From NCBI GenBank assembly GCA_046703825.1, contig JBJKSO010000048.1:1-35779 (forward strand): DNA of 35,779 nucleotides, given 5' to 3'. Source of the stretch: JBJKSO01 sp046703825 (GTDB taxonomy: Bacteria > Chloroflexota > Dormibacteria > Aeolococcales > Bog-877). The notes under the pieces were generated by a model. It had not been told where the DNA came from. It did not search any database and saw only the letters and a list, made by a program, of their open reading frames with translations. Position 1 is the stretch's first letter, and each line of letters begins with the position of its first letter. Both the position numbers and the translations under genes were made by a program. Below are positions 23,203 through 31,778 of this stretch, piece after piece.

Positions 23203-24050
23203 GCCGGGCTTGGTGGCGAAAGGCCAAGGAGGGCTTCTTTTGGGGCCTTTGCTGCATCGCCCTCATTCTGATCATCGCCCCCGCCGTCTCGATCTTCGCC
23301 GGGCTGCTGCAGCAGGCCTGGCCGGTGCTGGGTCTTCGGCTGCTGACCAACACCTCGGTGACCAACGGTCTCCAGAACGCCATCTTCGGAAGTCTGATCC
23401 TGCTGCTCGGCGTGCTGATCGTGGCCGCGCCGATCGGCATCGGCGGCGGGATCTACTTGGCGGAGTACGCCCGCCCACGCCCGGGTTCCCTGCTGCGCCT
23501 CGGCTACGAGACCCTGGCGGGCATACCTTCGATCGTGGTCGGGTTCGTCGCCTACGTGGTCTTGGACGTCGGCCTGCATTGGGGCTTCTCGCTGCTGGCG
23601 GCCATACTCGCGCTCTCGGCGATCGTGCTCCCCTACATCATCAAGAACACGGAGATGGCGGTCGGCCAGGTCCCGACCACGCTGCGCGAGGCGGCCCAGG
23701 CTCTGGGGCTCTCCCGGCTCAGCACCCTGCGGCGCGCGGTCCTGCCTCCAGCGGTTCCCGGGATCGTGGCCGGGCTGGTGGTAGCGCTGGCGATCTCGGT
23801 CGGCGAAACCGCGCCCCTGCTGTACACGGTCGGGTTCAGCAGCCAGAACCCGACCTTCGCCCTCTTCCAGCACCCGCTGGCATACCTGACCTACGTGGTC
23901 TTCATCAACACCACCCTGCCGAGCAAACTGGACCACCAGCTGGCGGCGGCAGCGGGAGTGCTGCTGATCCTCATGGTCCTGCTGCTGATCGGCCTGAGCC
24001 GCTGGGTGTCCCAGCGCGCGCACAAGCAGATGGGACAGCTGCCCAGCTAG
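23199..24050 (+). CDS. pstA: Phosphate ABC transporter permease
   Basis: 283 residues, six transmembrane helices. Family segments: IGGGIYLAEYARP, AGIPSIVVGFVAY, the EAA loop LREAAQALGLSRLSTLRRAVLPPAVPGI, and ISVGETAPLLYTVGF. Partner of PstC. The start is TTG at 23199, overlapping the pstC stop as TTGA; no ATG or GTG lies before the first helix in this frame. The same TTGA overlap is used by the aldehyde dehydrogenase gene at 26175. The gene ends 3 bases before the convergent DUF1707 gene. Confidence 0.94.
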   Translation: MSRAWWRKAKEGFFWGLCCIALILIIAPAVSIFAGLLQQAWPVLGLRLLTNTSVTNGLQNAIFGSLILLLGVLIVAAPIGIGGGIYLAEYARPRPGSLLRLGYETLAGIPSIVVGFVAYVVLDVGLHWGFSLLAAILALSAIVLPYIIKNTEMAVGQVPTTLREAAQALGLSRLSTLRRAVLPPAVPGIVAGLVVALAISVGETAPLLYTVGFSSQNPTFALFQHPLAYLTYVVFINTTLPSKLDHQLAAAAGVLLILMVLLLIGLSRWVSQRAHKQMGQLPS

Positions 24051-24053
24051 GAG

Positions 24054-24746
24054 TCAGTCGTCCTCTTCCTCCGGGAAGACGTCGCGCAGCCGCTCCAACC
24101 GCCGCTGCTGGCGGCGCGCGTGGCGGGGCCGCCAGGCGTAGCCGGGCGGTGTGGGCGGCGACCCGAGCCGGTCCCGCACCTGCTCGGTTCTGACCGAGAC
24201 GTCGCCCATCAGCGCGACCACGGTGATCCGGATCCGGGGCGCGCCCGGGGGCGGGGCGATCTCGCCTCCCCTCCAAGACTTGGTGCCCATGATCGCGAGC
24301 CCGTCCACGTCAACGTCCACGCCCTCGGGAACCAGGATCCGGACCGACCCCATGACGGATATCACCGTGATGTGGCTCTCGGCGGCACTCAGCTCGGCAC
24401 CGCTGAGGTCAATCCGGCAATCACCCATCACCGCCACCGCGTGAGCTTGGGGCTGCAATCGCCAGCGGCCCGCCCGCTTGTACGTGGACATCACCGCCAC
24501 GAACCAGGAGCGCCCAGGCCGTCGCGGCGGCGCGGGCGGGGAAGAGCCGGCGGCGGAGCCGAGATCGGCGACCAGCTCGACCAGCTCCGCCGTGGTGCGA
24601 GCGCTGAGGGCCCGCTGCAGCCGATCGGAGAACTCGTCCAGGCTGAGACGCCCCTCGGCGCAGGCGGTGCTGAGGACCTCCGAGGCGCGCTCGCGCTCCC
24701 GGTCCGAAGCCAGAATGGCGGGGTTTCGGCCCTGCTCCCCGCTCAC
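24054..24746 (-). CDS. DUF1707 protein with C-terminal YvqF-like beta domain
   Basis: 230 residues. It begins with a DUF1707 domain: ILASDRERERASEVLSTACAEGRLSLDEFSDRLQRAL, a short helical domain common near the N-terminus of actinobacterial membrane or envelope-stress proteins. The C-terminal part (AVMGDCRIDLSGAEL, VISVMGSVRILVPEGVDVDVDG, VVALMGDVSVRT) repeats a short beta motif seen in the cell-wall-active antibiotic response proteins (YvqF/LiaF C-terminal domain). No transmembrane helix is visible, so it is probably soluble. GTG at 24746 is chosen because DUF1707 starts there; the frame is open to 24893, but that would overlap the dehydrogenase gene. It lies 40 bases after that gene and probably belongs to its operon. 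Confidence 0.8.
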   Translation of the reverse strand: MSGEQGRNPAILASDRERERASEVLSTACAEGRLSLDEFSDRLQRALSARTTAELVELVADLGSAAGSSPPAPPRRPGRSWFVAVMSTYKRAGRWRLQPQAHAVAVMGDCRIDLSGAELSAAESHITVISVMGSVRILVPEGVDVDVDGLAIMGTKSWRGGEIAPPPGAPRIRITVVALMGDVSVRTEQVRDRLGSPPTPPGYAWRPRHARRQQRRLERLRDVFPEEEDD

Positions 24747-24786
24747 TCGCCCGAGCCCCCGGGAATGCGCACTCTGGCCCGGCTGC

Positions 24787-26175
24787 TTAGGGCTGCCAGA
24801 CAGTCTGGATGTTGGTGAACTCGCGCATCCCGAAGTGGGCGAGTTCGCGCCCGTAGCCGCTGCGCCGGACCCCGCCAAAGGGGATGCGAGCATCGGAGTG
24901 GGTCATGCCGTTGATGAATACCTGTCCCGTGTCGAGTTCCTTGGCCAGCCGGAAGGCGCGGTCCAGGTCCTCGGTCCAGAGGCTGCCGCCCAACCCGTAC
25001 AGGGGGTGGTTGGCCAGGCGCACCGCCTGCTCCTCGGTGGAGAAGCGGGCGAAGGCCGCCACCGGACCGAAGGTCTCCTGATCGAACGCCGCCATCCCCG
25101 GCCCCACCCCATGGATCACGGTCGCGGGGTAGAAGAACCCCGGGCCAGGGGTCGGCTCGCCCCCGAGGACGACCCGGCCACCCGCCGCCCGGGTCGCGGT
25201 CACCTGGTCGTGCAGGCGCTGGAGCAGATCGTCCCGGGCGATCGGTCCCAGCTGGACCCCGCGCTCGGTGGGGTCGCCCTGGCGCAGTTGCCCCGCCGCC
25301 TCGAGGAAGCGGGACTCGAACTCGTCGGCGATTGCGTCGGCCACCAGAAAGCGCTTGGCGGCGATGCAGCTCTGTCCGGTGTTCTGGAAGCGGGCCCGCA
25401 CGCCAACCTGGACCGCCTGCTCCAGGTTGGCATCCGCAAAGACCAGGAAGAAGTCGGAGCCCCCCAGCTCCAGCACCGACTTCTTGATCTCGCTCGCCGC
25501 CACCGCGGCCACCTTGCCGCCCGCCGAGTCGCTCCCGGTCATGGTCACCGCCCGCACCCGGGGGTCGCGGATTATCCCCTCAATCGGCTCGGTGTCCACC
25601 ACCAAGGCCCGCAGGGTTCCCGGCGGGAAGCCCGCCTCCTCGACCAGCCGCTCAAGCTCGAGCGCGCAGCCGAAGGTGTTGAAGGCGTGCTTGAGCACCG
25701 CGCTGTTGCCGGCCATGAGCGCTGGCGCCGCGAACCGGATCACCTGCCAGAGCGGGTAGTTCCAGGGCATGATCGCCAGGATCACGCCCAGCGGACGGAA
25801 GGCGACCAAGCTGCGCGGCGAGTCCGAGGGTGCCGGCTCGTCGGCGAGGAACTGGGGGGCCTGGTGGGCGAAGTACTCGCAGCTGGTGGCGCACTTGTCC
25901 ACCTCGGCCTCCGCCTCCCCGAGCGGCTTGCCCATCTCGCTGGTGATCAGCCGAGCCAGCTCCTGCCGGCGGGAGCGCATCGCCTCGGCCAAGAGCAGCA
26001 TCCGCTCCGAGCGCGAGGCCAAGTCCTCTCGGCGGTTCAGCTCGAAAGCGCCGGCGGCCTGGTCCAGCGCCTCGGCGATGCCGTGCTCGTCCAACCCGGG
26101 GTATTCGGCCAGGGTGGCCCCGGTCGCGGGGTTGGTGGTGCGGAACACCTGGGTCGTCGACGCTGTCAGGGTCAA
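24787..26175 (-). CDS. NAD(P)-dependent aldehyde dehydrogenase, succinate-semialdehyde type
   Basis: 462 residues. Catalytic residues are in place: N139 (MPWNYP), E236 (LELGGSD) and C270 (NTGQSCIAAKR); TGSDSAGGKV is the cofactor loop. The short length and the opening FRTTNPATGATLAEYP...ALDQAAGAFE match the GabD1/YneI-type dehydrogenases that oxidise succinate semialdehyde to succinate, though the substrate is not certain. The start is TTG at 26175, overlapping the stop of the MBL gene as TTGA, with GGAGG 9 bases upstream; no other start is available before the conserved region. A metal-dependent hydrolase upstream and an MscS channel form one translationally coupled run with it. Confidence 0.9.
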   Translation of the reverse strand: MTLTASTTQVFRTTNPATGATLAEYPGLDEHGIAEALDQAAGAFELNRREDLASRSERMLLLAEAMRSRRQELARLITSEMGKPLGEAEAEVDKCATSCEYFAHQAPQFLADEPAPSDSPRSLVAFRPLGVILAIMPWNYPLWQVIRFAAPALMAGNSAVLKHAFNTFGCALELERLVEEAGFPPGTLRALVVDTEPIEGIIRDPRVRAVTMTGSDSAGGKVAAVAASEIKKSVLELGGSDFFLVFADANLEQAVQVGVRARFQNTGQSCIAAKRFLVADAIADEFESRFLEAAGQLRQGDPTERGVQLGPIARDDLLQRLHDQVTATRAAGGRVVLGGEPTPGPGFFYPATVIHGVGPGMAAFDQETFGPVAAFARFSTEEQAVRLANHPLYGLGGSLWTEDLDRAFRLAKELDTGQVFINGMTHSDARIPFGGVRRSGYGRELAHFGMREFTNIQTVWQP

Positions 26176-27221
26176 CTCGGCTGGCCTCCGCTAGCAGTGT
26201 CGGGCCGCCCGGGAACGAAGTGCACGCCCAAGTCTGACACCAATCGTCCCAGGGCGCCGCGCTGGGCCAGCAGCTCCAGGTGGGCGGCGGTCTCGCCTAC
26301 TGCCAGCATCTGGTTGAAGGGGTCCAGCTCCTGGAAGCGGCGCGAGCGACGGGTCCAGGGGAGCCGCTCCGCCACCTGCAGCGCGGATGCCCCCCCCGCG
26401 CCCACCGCCTCCAGGCACAGCTCCAGGCGCACCCGGTGGTGCTCCTTGAGCTCGTCGACCCGCCCGCCGAGGTCTTCGAACACCGGCCCGTGGGCAGGCA
26501 GGACCAGGCGGGCGGGAAGGTGACGGACCAGCGCCAGCGAGCGCAGGAAATCTCCGAGCGCGGTGGTGTGGGTGGGCACTTCAACCGCGATCGAGGGGGT
26601 GATGTGGGGGAGGATGTGGTCGCCGGCCAGCATCAGCCCGCTGCTGCGGTCGAACAGGCACAGGTGGCCGCGGGTGTGTCCCGGGGTGGCGATCACCTCC
26701 AGATCCCTGATTCCGGTGCTGACCATCTCGCCGCCACCCAACCAGAGATCGGGTAGCGGAGACAGCCAGTCGGGTTCCTGCCGGTGAGCCAGCGCCAAAG
26801 CGTCCGCGACCGGACCGGCCTGGTACTCGCGCAGGAACTCCAAGGTGGTGCGCCGCCCACCGTCCGGGTCGCTGGCCCACAGGCGAGCGCTCTCTAGGTC
26901 GCCGGTGCCCAGGGTGACGGTGGCCGCGGACAGCTGGCGGACCCGCCCCGCCGCTCCCAGGTGGTCGCGGTGCACGTGGGTGGCGAACACCAGGCGGATG
27001 TCCTCCGGGCGCAGGCCCAGAACTCGCAGCTGGCGCAGCAGCTCCTGCCAGTCCTGGTCCTGATCCCAGCCGCAGTCGACCAGCATCAGCCCGTCCCCGC
27101 AGCGCAGCAAATACGCGTTGACCGCCTTGAGCGCATCCCTAGGTAGGGGGAGCGGCAGTCGCCAGACGTCGTCGGCCAGCTGCTCGGGACCCGGTGCGGT
27201 CCAGTCCTGACTGTTGCTCAC
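26172..27221 (-). CDS. MBL-fold metallo-hydrolase
   Basis: 349 residues. The metal-binding motif is T81-H-V-H-R-D-H87 (HxHxDH), followed by a histidine in TPGHTRGH, an aspartate in AGDHILP and a histidine in LPAHGP, giving a full dinuclear site. After residue ~270 there is a small C-terminal helical domain (ALQVAERLPWTRR...GETAAHLELLAQRGAL), as in LACTB2-like hydrolases. The substrate is unknown; esters, thioesters or nucleic acids are all possible in this group. GTG at 27221 overlaps the MscS stop as GTGA, and a longer start at 27278 would add an arginine-rich stretch inside the MscS gene. Translation is coupled both to MscS and to the dehydrogenase. Confidence 0.88.
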   Translation of the reverse strand: MSNSQDWTAPGPEQLADDVWRLPLPLPRDALKAVNAYLLRCGDGLMLVDCGWDQDQDWQELLRQLRVLGLRPEDIRLVFATHVHRDHLGAAGRVRQLSAATVTLGTGDLESARLWASDPDGGRRTTLEFLREYQAGPVADALALAHRQEPDWLSPLPDLWLGGGEMVSTGIRDLEVIATPGHTRGHLCLFDRSSGLMLAGDHILPHITPSIAVEVPTHTTALGDFLRSLALVRHLPARLVLPAHGPVFEDLGGRVDELKEHHRVRLELCLEAVGAGGASALQVAERLPWTRRSRRFQELDPFNQMLAVGETAAHLELLAQRGALGRLVSDLGVHFVPGRPDTASGGQPS

Positions 27222-28096
27222 GCGCTGCGCTCGATCGACCCGGGCAGGGCGAACCCTCCCGGTTCCGGGTGCTCGCACTCGAGCAGCGCGCGGCTCACCT
27301 CGGCCATGTCGATCAGCTTGTGCGCTCTAATCTGCAGCTGGCAGGTCAGCTGGCCCTCTCCCTCGGTGGTGAGCCGAACCGGCCGCAACAGCACCGTCTC
27401 GCCGGCCCCCAGCTGGAGTCGGTCCCGCAGGCGCTGGTGCAGCTCCTTGAGCGAGGCCTGGCCCTTGAGCTGCAGCTCTATGTCCAGCTGGATCGGCATG
27501 TGGGTGACGGTGAGCGCCCCGGCCAGGACCGCGGTGTTGGGCAGGCGGACCAGCCGCCCGCCCAAGTCCATGGTGGTGTAGACGACCCCGATGTGGGTCA
27601 CCACCCCGGAGTAGTCGTAGCCGGCGAACAGGTAGGTCCGCAGGTGGACCCAGCTGCCCACCGCGAAGGGGCGCGCCAGCAGCAAAACCAGCCCGGCGAA
27701 AACGCTCGCCAGCGAGGTCTGGGCAGCCACCCCGAGCACCACCCCCAAGACCGCACCGGCAGCCAGCAGCCCGGTCAGGTTGATCTGCAGGGCGGAAAGG
27801 ACGCCGAGGCCCAGGATGATGTAGAGCACCCAGTTCGCCACCGGGCGCCAGGCCCGCAGTGGGGTGTTGCGGAACTCGTAGAAGATCCTGGCCACGAACG
27901 AGCGAATGGCCACGCCGCCCAGGATCACTGCCAGCACCAAGATGCCGAAGAGCACCTCCGGGCGGAAGTGGGCGGGCACCACCTTCAGGATCTCGCTGCG
28001 CTCGAGCAGGAGAGCGGCCAGGGCGATGATGGCCACGAGCGCGGCCAGCCAGGACCCGGGCCGCTCCGGGGCCATGGTCGGCTTGGGGGCGATCAT
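27218..28096 (-). CDS. MscS-family mechanosensitive channel
   Basis: 292 residues. Three to four hydrophobic helices, the last being the glycine/alanine-rich pore helix LTGLLAAGAVLGVVLGVAAQTSLASVFAGLVLLLARPFAVGSWV, are followed by a beta domain beginning GVVTHIGVVYTTMDLGGRLVRLPNTAVL, the MscS middle domain. It would open under membrane tension and release osmolytes, or act as a non-selective small-solute channel. ATG at 28096 has no good ribosome-binding site or leaderless -10 upstream. It lies 51 bases after the MFS gene and is probably transcribed from the promoter at 29660. The C-terminus is short compared with E. coli MscS. Confidence 0.88.
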   Translation of the reverse strand: MIAPKPTMAPERPGSWLAALVAIIALAALLLERSEILKVVPAHFRPEVLFGILVLAVILGGVAIRSFVARIFYEFRNTPLRAWRPVANWVLYIILGLGVLSALQINLTGLLAAGAVLGVVLGVAAQTSLASVFAGLVLLLARPFAVGSWVHLRTYLFAGYDYSGVVTHIGVVYTTMDLGGRLVRLPNTAVLAGALTVTHMPIQLDIELQLKGQASLKELHQRLRDRLQLGAGETVLLRPVRLTTEGEGQLTCQLQIRAHKLIDMAEVSRALLECEHPEPGGFALPGSIERSA

Positions 28097-28147
28097 TGGC
28101 GCCCATGCTGCCAGAAATCCCAGCTCTTGCCCACACTCGGCCGGGGG

Positions 28148-29653
28148 TCAGCCCTCGGCGGTGAGGGTGGGATCGGAGCTCAGCCCGCTGCGTCCACGGA
28201 TGGCCGCCACCACGGCGGCCAGCAGCGCCGCCCCCGCGAGGAACAGGACCGCCGCCCCGAAGCCGTTCGCAACCAGGGGCGCCGACTCGGCATGGGCGGC
28301 CGAGGTCCCCGCTGCCAGGCCGAAGACCAGTCCGGTCAGTGCCACCCCCATCGAGGTGCCCAGCCCGCGGGTCATGTTCAGGATGCCGCTCGCCATCCCG
28401 GAGTGCTGCCGGGGCGCGGCGCCCATGATGGCGGCGTTGTTGGGCGGAGTGAAGGCACCCAAGCCGACGCCCGCAGCGGCCAGCTCCAGCAGCAGCTCGG
28501 CTCCGGTGGTGTGGTGCAGCCCGATGGCCAGAAGTGAGGCGCAGGTCAGCACCATCCCCGCGACGGTGAGTGGCCGCGCTCCCACCCGGTCGGCCAGCCG
28601 ACCCGCGAAGGGAGCGGTGACCCCCAGCGCCAGCGGCAGCACCAGCAGGTTGAGCCCGGCGGCCGAGGGGCTCATGTGCCCGACCGTGCGCAGGTAGTAG
28701 GGGCCGACGAAGAGGGTGCCGAACAGGACCAGGTAGGAGAGCAGGCCGCTACCGATGCCAGCGCTGAAGGGAATGCGGTGGAAGATGCTGAGATCCATCA
28801 TCGGCGCTGGCGAGCGCGACTCCCAGCGCAGGAAGAGAGCGCCGAAGACCACCAGCAGCGCGAAGTAGATCAGGATCGGTGGGGAGGTCCAGCCGGACTC
28901 GTCGCCGAAAGTGACCGCCAGGAGCAGGCCAGTCACAGCAACTATGAACATGCCCAGCCCGCGCCAGTCGATGGGCCGGCGCTCGGCCAGGTGGCGGCTT
29001 CGCGGGAGCAGGAACCACCCCAGCGCCATCCCCAACACCCCGGCGGGGACGTTGACCCAGAAGATCAGCCTCCAGCCTCCCAGCGCCAGCAGGAACCCTC
29101 CCACCGCCGGTCCCAGCGCCAGCCCCAGCGCCTGCGCCGCCCCCTGCACGCCGATGCCGCGGCCCAGCTTCTCCGGCGGCATCGCCTGCACGATCAGGGC
29201 CACACTGTTGGCTTGGAGCATGGCGGCGCCGAATCCCTGAATCAAGCGGAAGACGATCAGGGTCGGCAGGTTCGGCGCCACGGCGCAGAGGGCGGTGCCG
29301 ATGATGAAGATGCCAAAGCCGTAGATGTAGAGGAGCTTGCGGCCAACCATGTCCGCGAACCGCCCCACCGCCGTCACCATCGCCACCAGCACCAGCAGGT
29401 AGCCCACCGACACCCATTCGACCGCCCCCAGGTGGCTGTGGAAGTCGTGCTGCATGGTGGGGAAGGCGATCACCACGATGCTGGCGTCCAGCTGACCCAT
29501 GAACGCCCCGATGCAGACGGTCGCGACCACCAGCCAGTGCGCGTTGGGCCTGGCCGCCACCGAGGGCGGGCGGCGCGGCTCGACTAAGAGCCGGCGCCAG
29601 CCGGCAGGGCCGGGTTGACCCTGGGTGGATGGGGGAGTGGGGGTGGAGCGCAC
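28148..29653 (-). CDS. MFS exporter, DHA2-type (14 helices)
   Basis: 501 residues with about 14 hydrophobic helices. Family features: MGQLDASIVVIAFPTMQ (helix 1), GRFADMVGRKLLYIYG (motif A), RLIQGFGAAML (motif B) and GWRLIFWVNVPAGV (after helix 6). It is a proton-driven exporter of drug-like compounds or a related solute; the substrate is not known. GTG at 29653 is fixed by TATGCT 6 bases upstream. It heads the minus-strand run MFS-MscS-MBL-ALDH-DUF1707. It is related in type to the partial exporter at 1-1064. Confidence 0.92.
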   Translation of the reverse strand: MRSTPTPPSTQGQPGPAGWRRLLVEPRRPPSVAARPNAHWLVVATVCIGAFMGQLDASIVVIAFPTMQHDFHSHLGAVEWVSVGYLLVLVAMVTAVGRFADMVGRKLLYIYGFGIFIIGTALCAVAPNLPTLIVFRLIQGFGAAMLQANSVALIVQAMPPEKLGRGIGVQGAAQALGLALGPAVGGFLLALGGWRLIFWVNVPAGVLGMALGWFLLPRSRHLAERRPIDWRGLGMFIVAVTGLLLAVTFGDESGWTSPPILIYFALLVVFGALFLRWESRSPAPMMDLSIFHRIPFSAGIGSGLLSYLVLFGTLFVGPYYLRTVGHMSPSAAGLNLLVLPLALGVTAPFAGRLADRVGARPLTVAGMVLTCASLLAIGLHHTTGAELLLELAAAGVGLGAFTPPNNAAIMGAAPRQHSGMASGILNMTRGLGTSMGVALTGLVFGLAAGTSAAHAESAPLVANGFGAAVLFLAGAALLAAVVAAIRGRSGLSSDPTLTAEG

Positions 29654-29659
29654 TCACGG

Positions 29660-29665
29660 AGCATA
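29660..29665 (-). promoter_or_regulatory. Leaderless -10 hexamer of the MFS gene
   Basis: TATGCT on the minus strand, then exactly 6 bases, then GTG at 29653. It lies just downstream of the terminator of the preceding APC gene, so this is a clean transcription-unit boundary. Confidence 0.55.
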
Positions 29666-29696
29666 GTCGGGCCTGGCTCGAGGTTCCGCTGGGCGC

Positions 29697-29727
29697 AAAA
29701 AAGAGCCCGCCACAGTGGCGGGCTCTT
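29697..29727 (-). terminator. Intrinsic terminator of the APC permease gene
   Basis: GAGCCCGCCA (29703-29712) and TGGCGGGCTC (29716-29725) form a 10-bp stem with a CAG loop, extended by A-T pairs to 12 bp. On the minus strand a run of six T follows (29702-29697). It lies 24 bases past the APC stop. This is the only classic intrinsic terminator in the window. Confidence 0.9.
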
Positions 29728-29750
29728 CGCTGGTTGCTATGTGGGCCGGG

Positions 29751-31697
29751 TCAGGTTTCGGGTTCGGTCGTGAACCCCGGCTGAGGGCCAAGACCGGTCG
29801 AGGTGGTGCTGGCGGCCTCGGGGACGTGCTCGTCCTCGATGAGTCCGGTGCCGCGCATCACTATCGCCGCGATCTCCTCAGTCTCGTAGCCGCTGTGCAC
29901 CGCCCAGCCGAAGGCCAGCATCCCGATCATGAGCACGACCACCAGGTCGGCGGGGAAGGGAATGCCCGCGGTCTTGAGGGGCCCGTAGCCCCCGTAGTAG
30001 GAGACGCCGAGGATGGCCAGGATGAAGAAGATCAGCCACCACGTGCTGGCGACCGCCTTGCGTCCCTCGGCATTGCAGAGGAACCAGAGGATGCCGACAA
30101 AGGCGATGACCTCTGCGCAGACGTCGAAGTAGAAGATCGGGAAAGCCGGGTGAGCTGACAGTGGGAGCGCCGCGCTCCCGGTGGTGATCGTCAGCACCCA
30201 CATGCCCCAGTGCTGGGTGAGCACCCAGAGGACTAGGAAGACGAGACCCAGCACCCCGCCGGCGCCGGGACTGATCCAGCCCTTGCTGGGGGCGTAGTAC
30301 CAGACGAAGACGGGCAGGGCGACGAAGACGGCCCCGACCACCATGGCCAGGACCTGGAAACCAGACCAGTAGACGATGTAGAGCGCCCCCATGAAGCCGA
30401 GGGGGGCGATGATCTCGGAGAGTTGCAGCCGGAAGGGCCGGGGCAGGGCCGCGGCGGTTCGGCGGAGGACCGGCAGTCCGATCCCCCCCATGATGTAGGT
30501 GAGGACGGTCGCCGAGGTGATGATCCCCACCAGCTCGTACCAGCTGGGCAGGGGCAGGAAGAAGAGACAAGCCACGACGAACGAGGCGATCAGGGCGATC
30601 CAGGGGATGCGCACCCGTGGCTCGATCCAGCGGAAGGGCCGCGGCAGGTACCCGGTCATCGATAGGCCGTAGACCGTTCTCACCGAGGTGCCCAGGTAGA
30701 TGTATCCGGTCCCGCTCGGTGACACGAAGGCGTCGATGAGCAGAACGGTGGCGAACGCTCCCAGGAAGCCGTTGCCGGCCGCCTTCATCGCGATGTAGAA
30801 GGGCGCATCCGCGGCTGCGCTGCCCGACTTGAGGCTCGCCCAGGCTCCGGGTTGGATACCGAAGGCGTGCCAGATGATGGAACCGGTGAACGCGGACTGC
30901 AGCAGGATGTAGATCGCCATCCCGGCGAGCACGGATGCAATCGTGGCGATGGGGACGTCCCTTTGGGGATTGCGCGCCTCACCGCCGTAGTCGAGCGCCT
31001 GGCGGAAGCCAAGGTAGGAGAAGACGATCCCGCTGGTGGCGACGGCACCCAGAACCGGGCTCCAGGTGTAGGGGGTGAACCCACCGCTGTACCCAGCGAA
31101 GTTCTTGGCGTGGAAGTCCAGGATGAAAAGGAAGAGGAATGTCAGTGTCGGAATCAGGAACTTCCAGCCGGTGACGTAGTTGTTGATGCGCGACATGAGC
31201 CGGATGCCGACGTAGTTGATGATGCCGAAGAGCAACATCAGTCCGATGCCGAATAGGATCCCGCCCGGCCAGGTCAGCTCCGAGTTGGCGGGATTGACGA
31301 TCCCGTGGATGTACGAGCTGACATAGGTGACCACCGCCTCGGCCTCGATCGCAGGCACGCTGACGGCGGAGAGAAGGTAAGTCCACCCCAGGATGAAGCC
31401 GGTGAGACCGCCATGGGTCAGGTGCGGGTAGCGCACGATCGCACCACTGCGCGGCATCATCCCTGAGATCTCGGCGTAGTTGAGTGCCACTAACAGCACC
31501 AGCACTCCGCCTATGACCCAGGAGACGATCGCTGCCGGGCCCGCGGTGGCGTCGGCACCGAGGACGGCGAATAGCCAGCCGGAGCCGATGATTCCTCCCA
31601 TGGATAGGAAGAACAGGTTCCAGACCGACATCCGCCGAGCGAGCTGGCGGTCCTCAGCCTCCGAGACCGTAGCGACACGCGTTGCCGTGGTTGCCAT
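29751..31697 (-). CDS. APC-superfamily amino acid permease
   Basis: 648 residues with 12 or more transmembrane helices. The start of the transport domain, WNLFFLSMGGIIGSGWLFAV, is the conserved helix-1 segment of amino acid-polyamine-organocation transporters, with the unwound GIIGSG substrate site. SGIVFSYLGFRQALDYGGEARNP (helix 6 and loop) is also typical. At 648 residues it is longer than the usual ~500: extra helices and a soluble tail rich in E, T and P follow the core. The substrate is unknown. ATG at 31697 is preceded by GGAGGGAGC. The frame is open far upstream, but that part is antisense to the gene at 31861. It has a clear promoter and an intrinsic terminator, so it is monocistronic. 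Confidence 0.92.
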   Translation of the reverse strand: MATTATRVATVSEAEDRQLARRMSVWNLFFLSMGGIIGSGWLFAVLGADATAGPAAIVSWVIGGVLVLLVALNYAEISGMMPRSGAIVRYPHLTHGGLTGFILGWTYLLSAVSVPAIEAEAVVTYVSSYIHGIVNPANSELTWPGGILFGIGLMLLFGIINYVGIRLMSRINNYVTGWKFLIPTLTFLFLFILDFHAKNFAGYSGGFTPYTWSPVLGAVATSGIVFSYLGFRQALDYGGEARNPQRDVPIATIASVLAGMAIYILLQSAFTGSIIWHAFGIQPGAWASLKSGSAAADAPFYIAMKAAGNGFLGAFATVLLIDAFVSPSGTGYIYLGTSVRTVYGLSMTGYLPRPFRWIEPRVRIPWIALIASFVVACLFFLPLPSWYELVGIITSATVLTYIMGGIGLPVLRRTAAALPRPFRLQLSEIIAPLGFMGALYIVYWSGFQVLAMVVGAVFVALPVFVWYYAPSKGWISPGAGGVLGLVFLVLWVLTQHWGMWVLTITTGSAALPLSAHPAFPIFYFDVCAEVIAFVGILWFLCNAEGRKAVASTWWLIFFILAILGVSYYGGYGPLKTAGIPFPADLVVVLMIGMLAFGWAVHSGYETEEIAAIVMRGTGLIEDEHVPEAASTTSTGLGPQPGFTTEPET

Positions 31698-31778
31698 AGG
31701 CTCCCTCCAACGAATCCTCTGGCGTGGGGCCCGACCCTCTCTGTCGCCGCCCGACCCCACCCGGTTGTGGTCTCGCGC

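Noticed and set aside
24478..26523. 681-residue plus-strand ORF opposite the DUF1707, ALDH and MBL genes
   Set aside because: It spans three coupled minus-strand genes with intact motifs and shows only low-complexity sequence.
27194..28537. 447-residue plus-strand ORF opposite the MscS and MFS genes
   Set aside because: It is antisense to two intact membrane proteins and is rich in Q, G and H without hydrophobic order.
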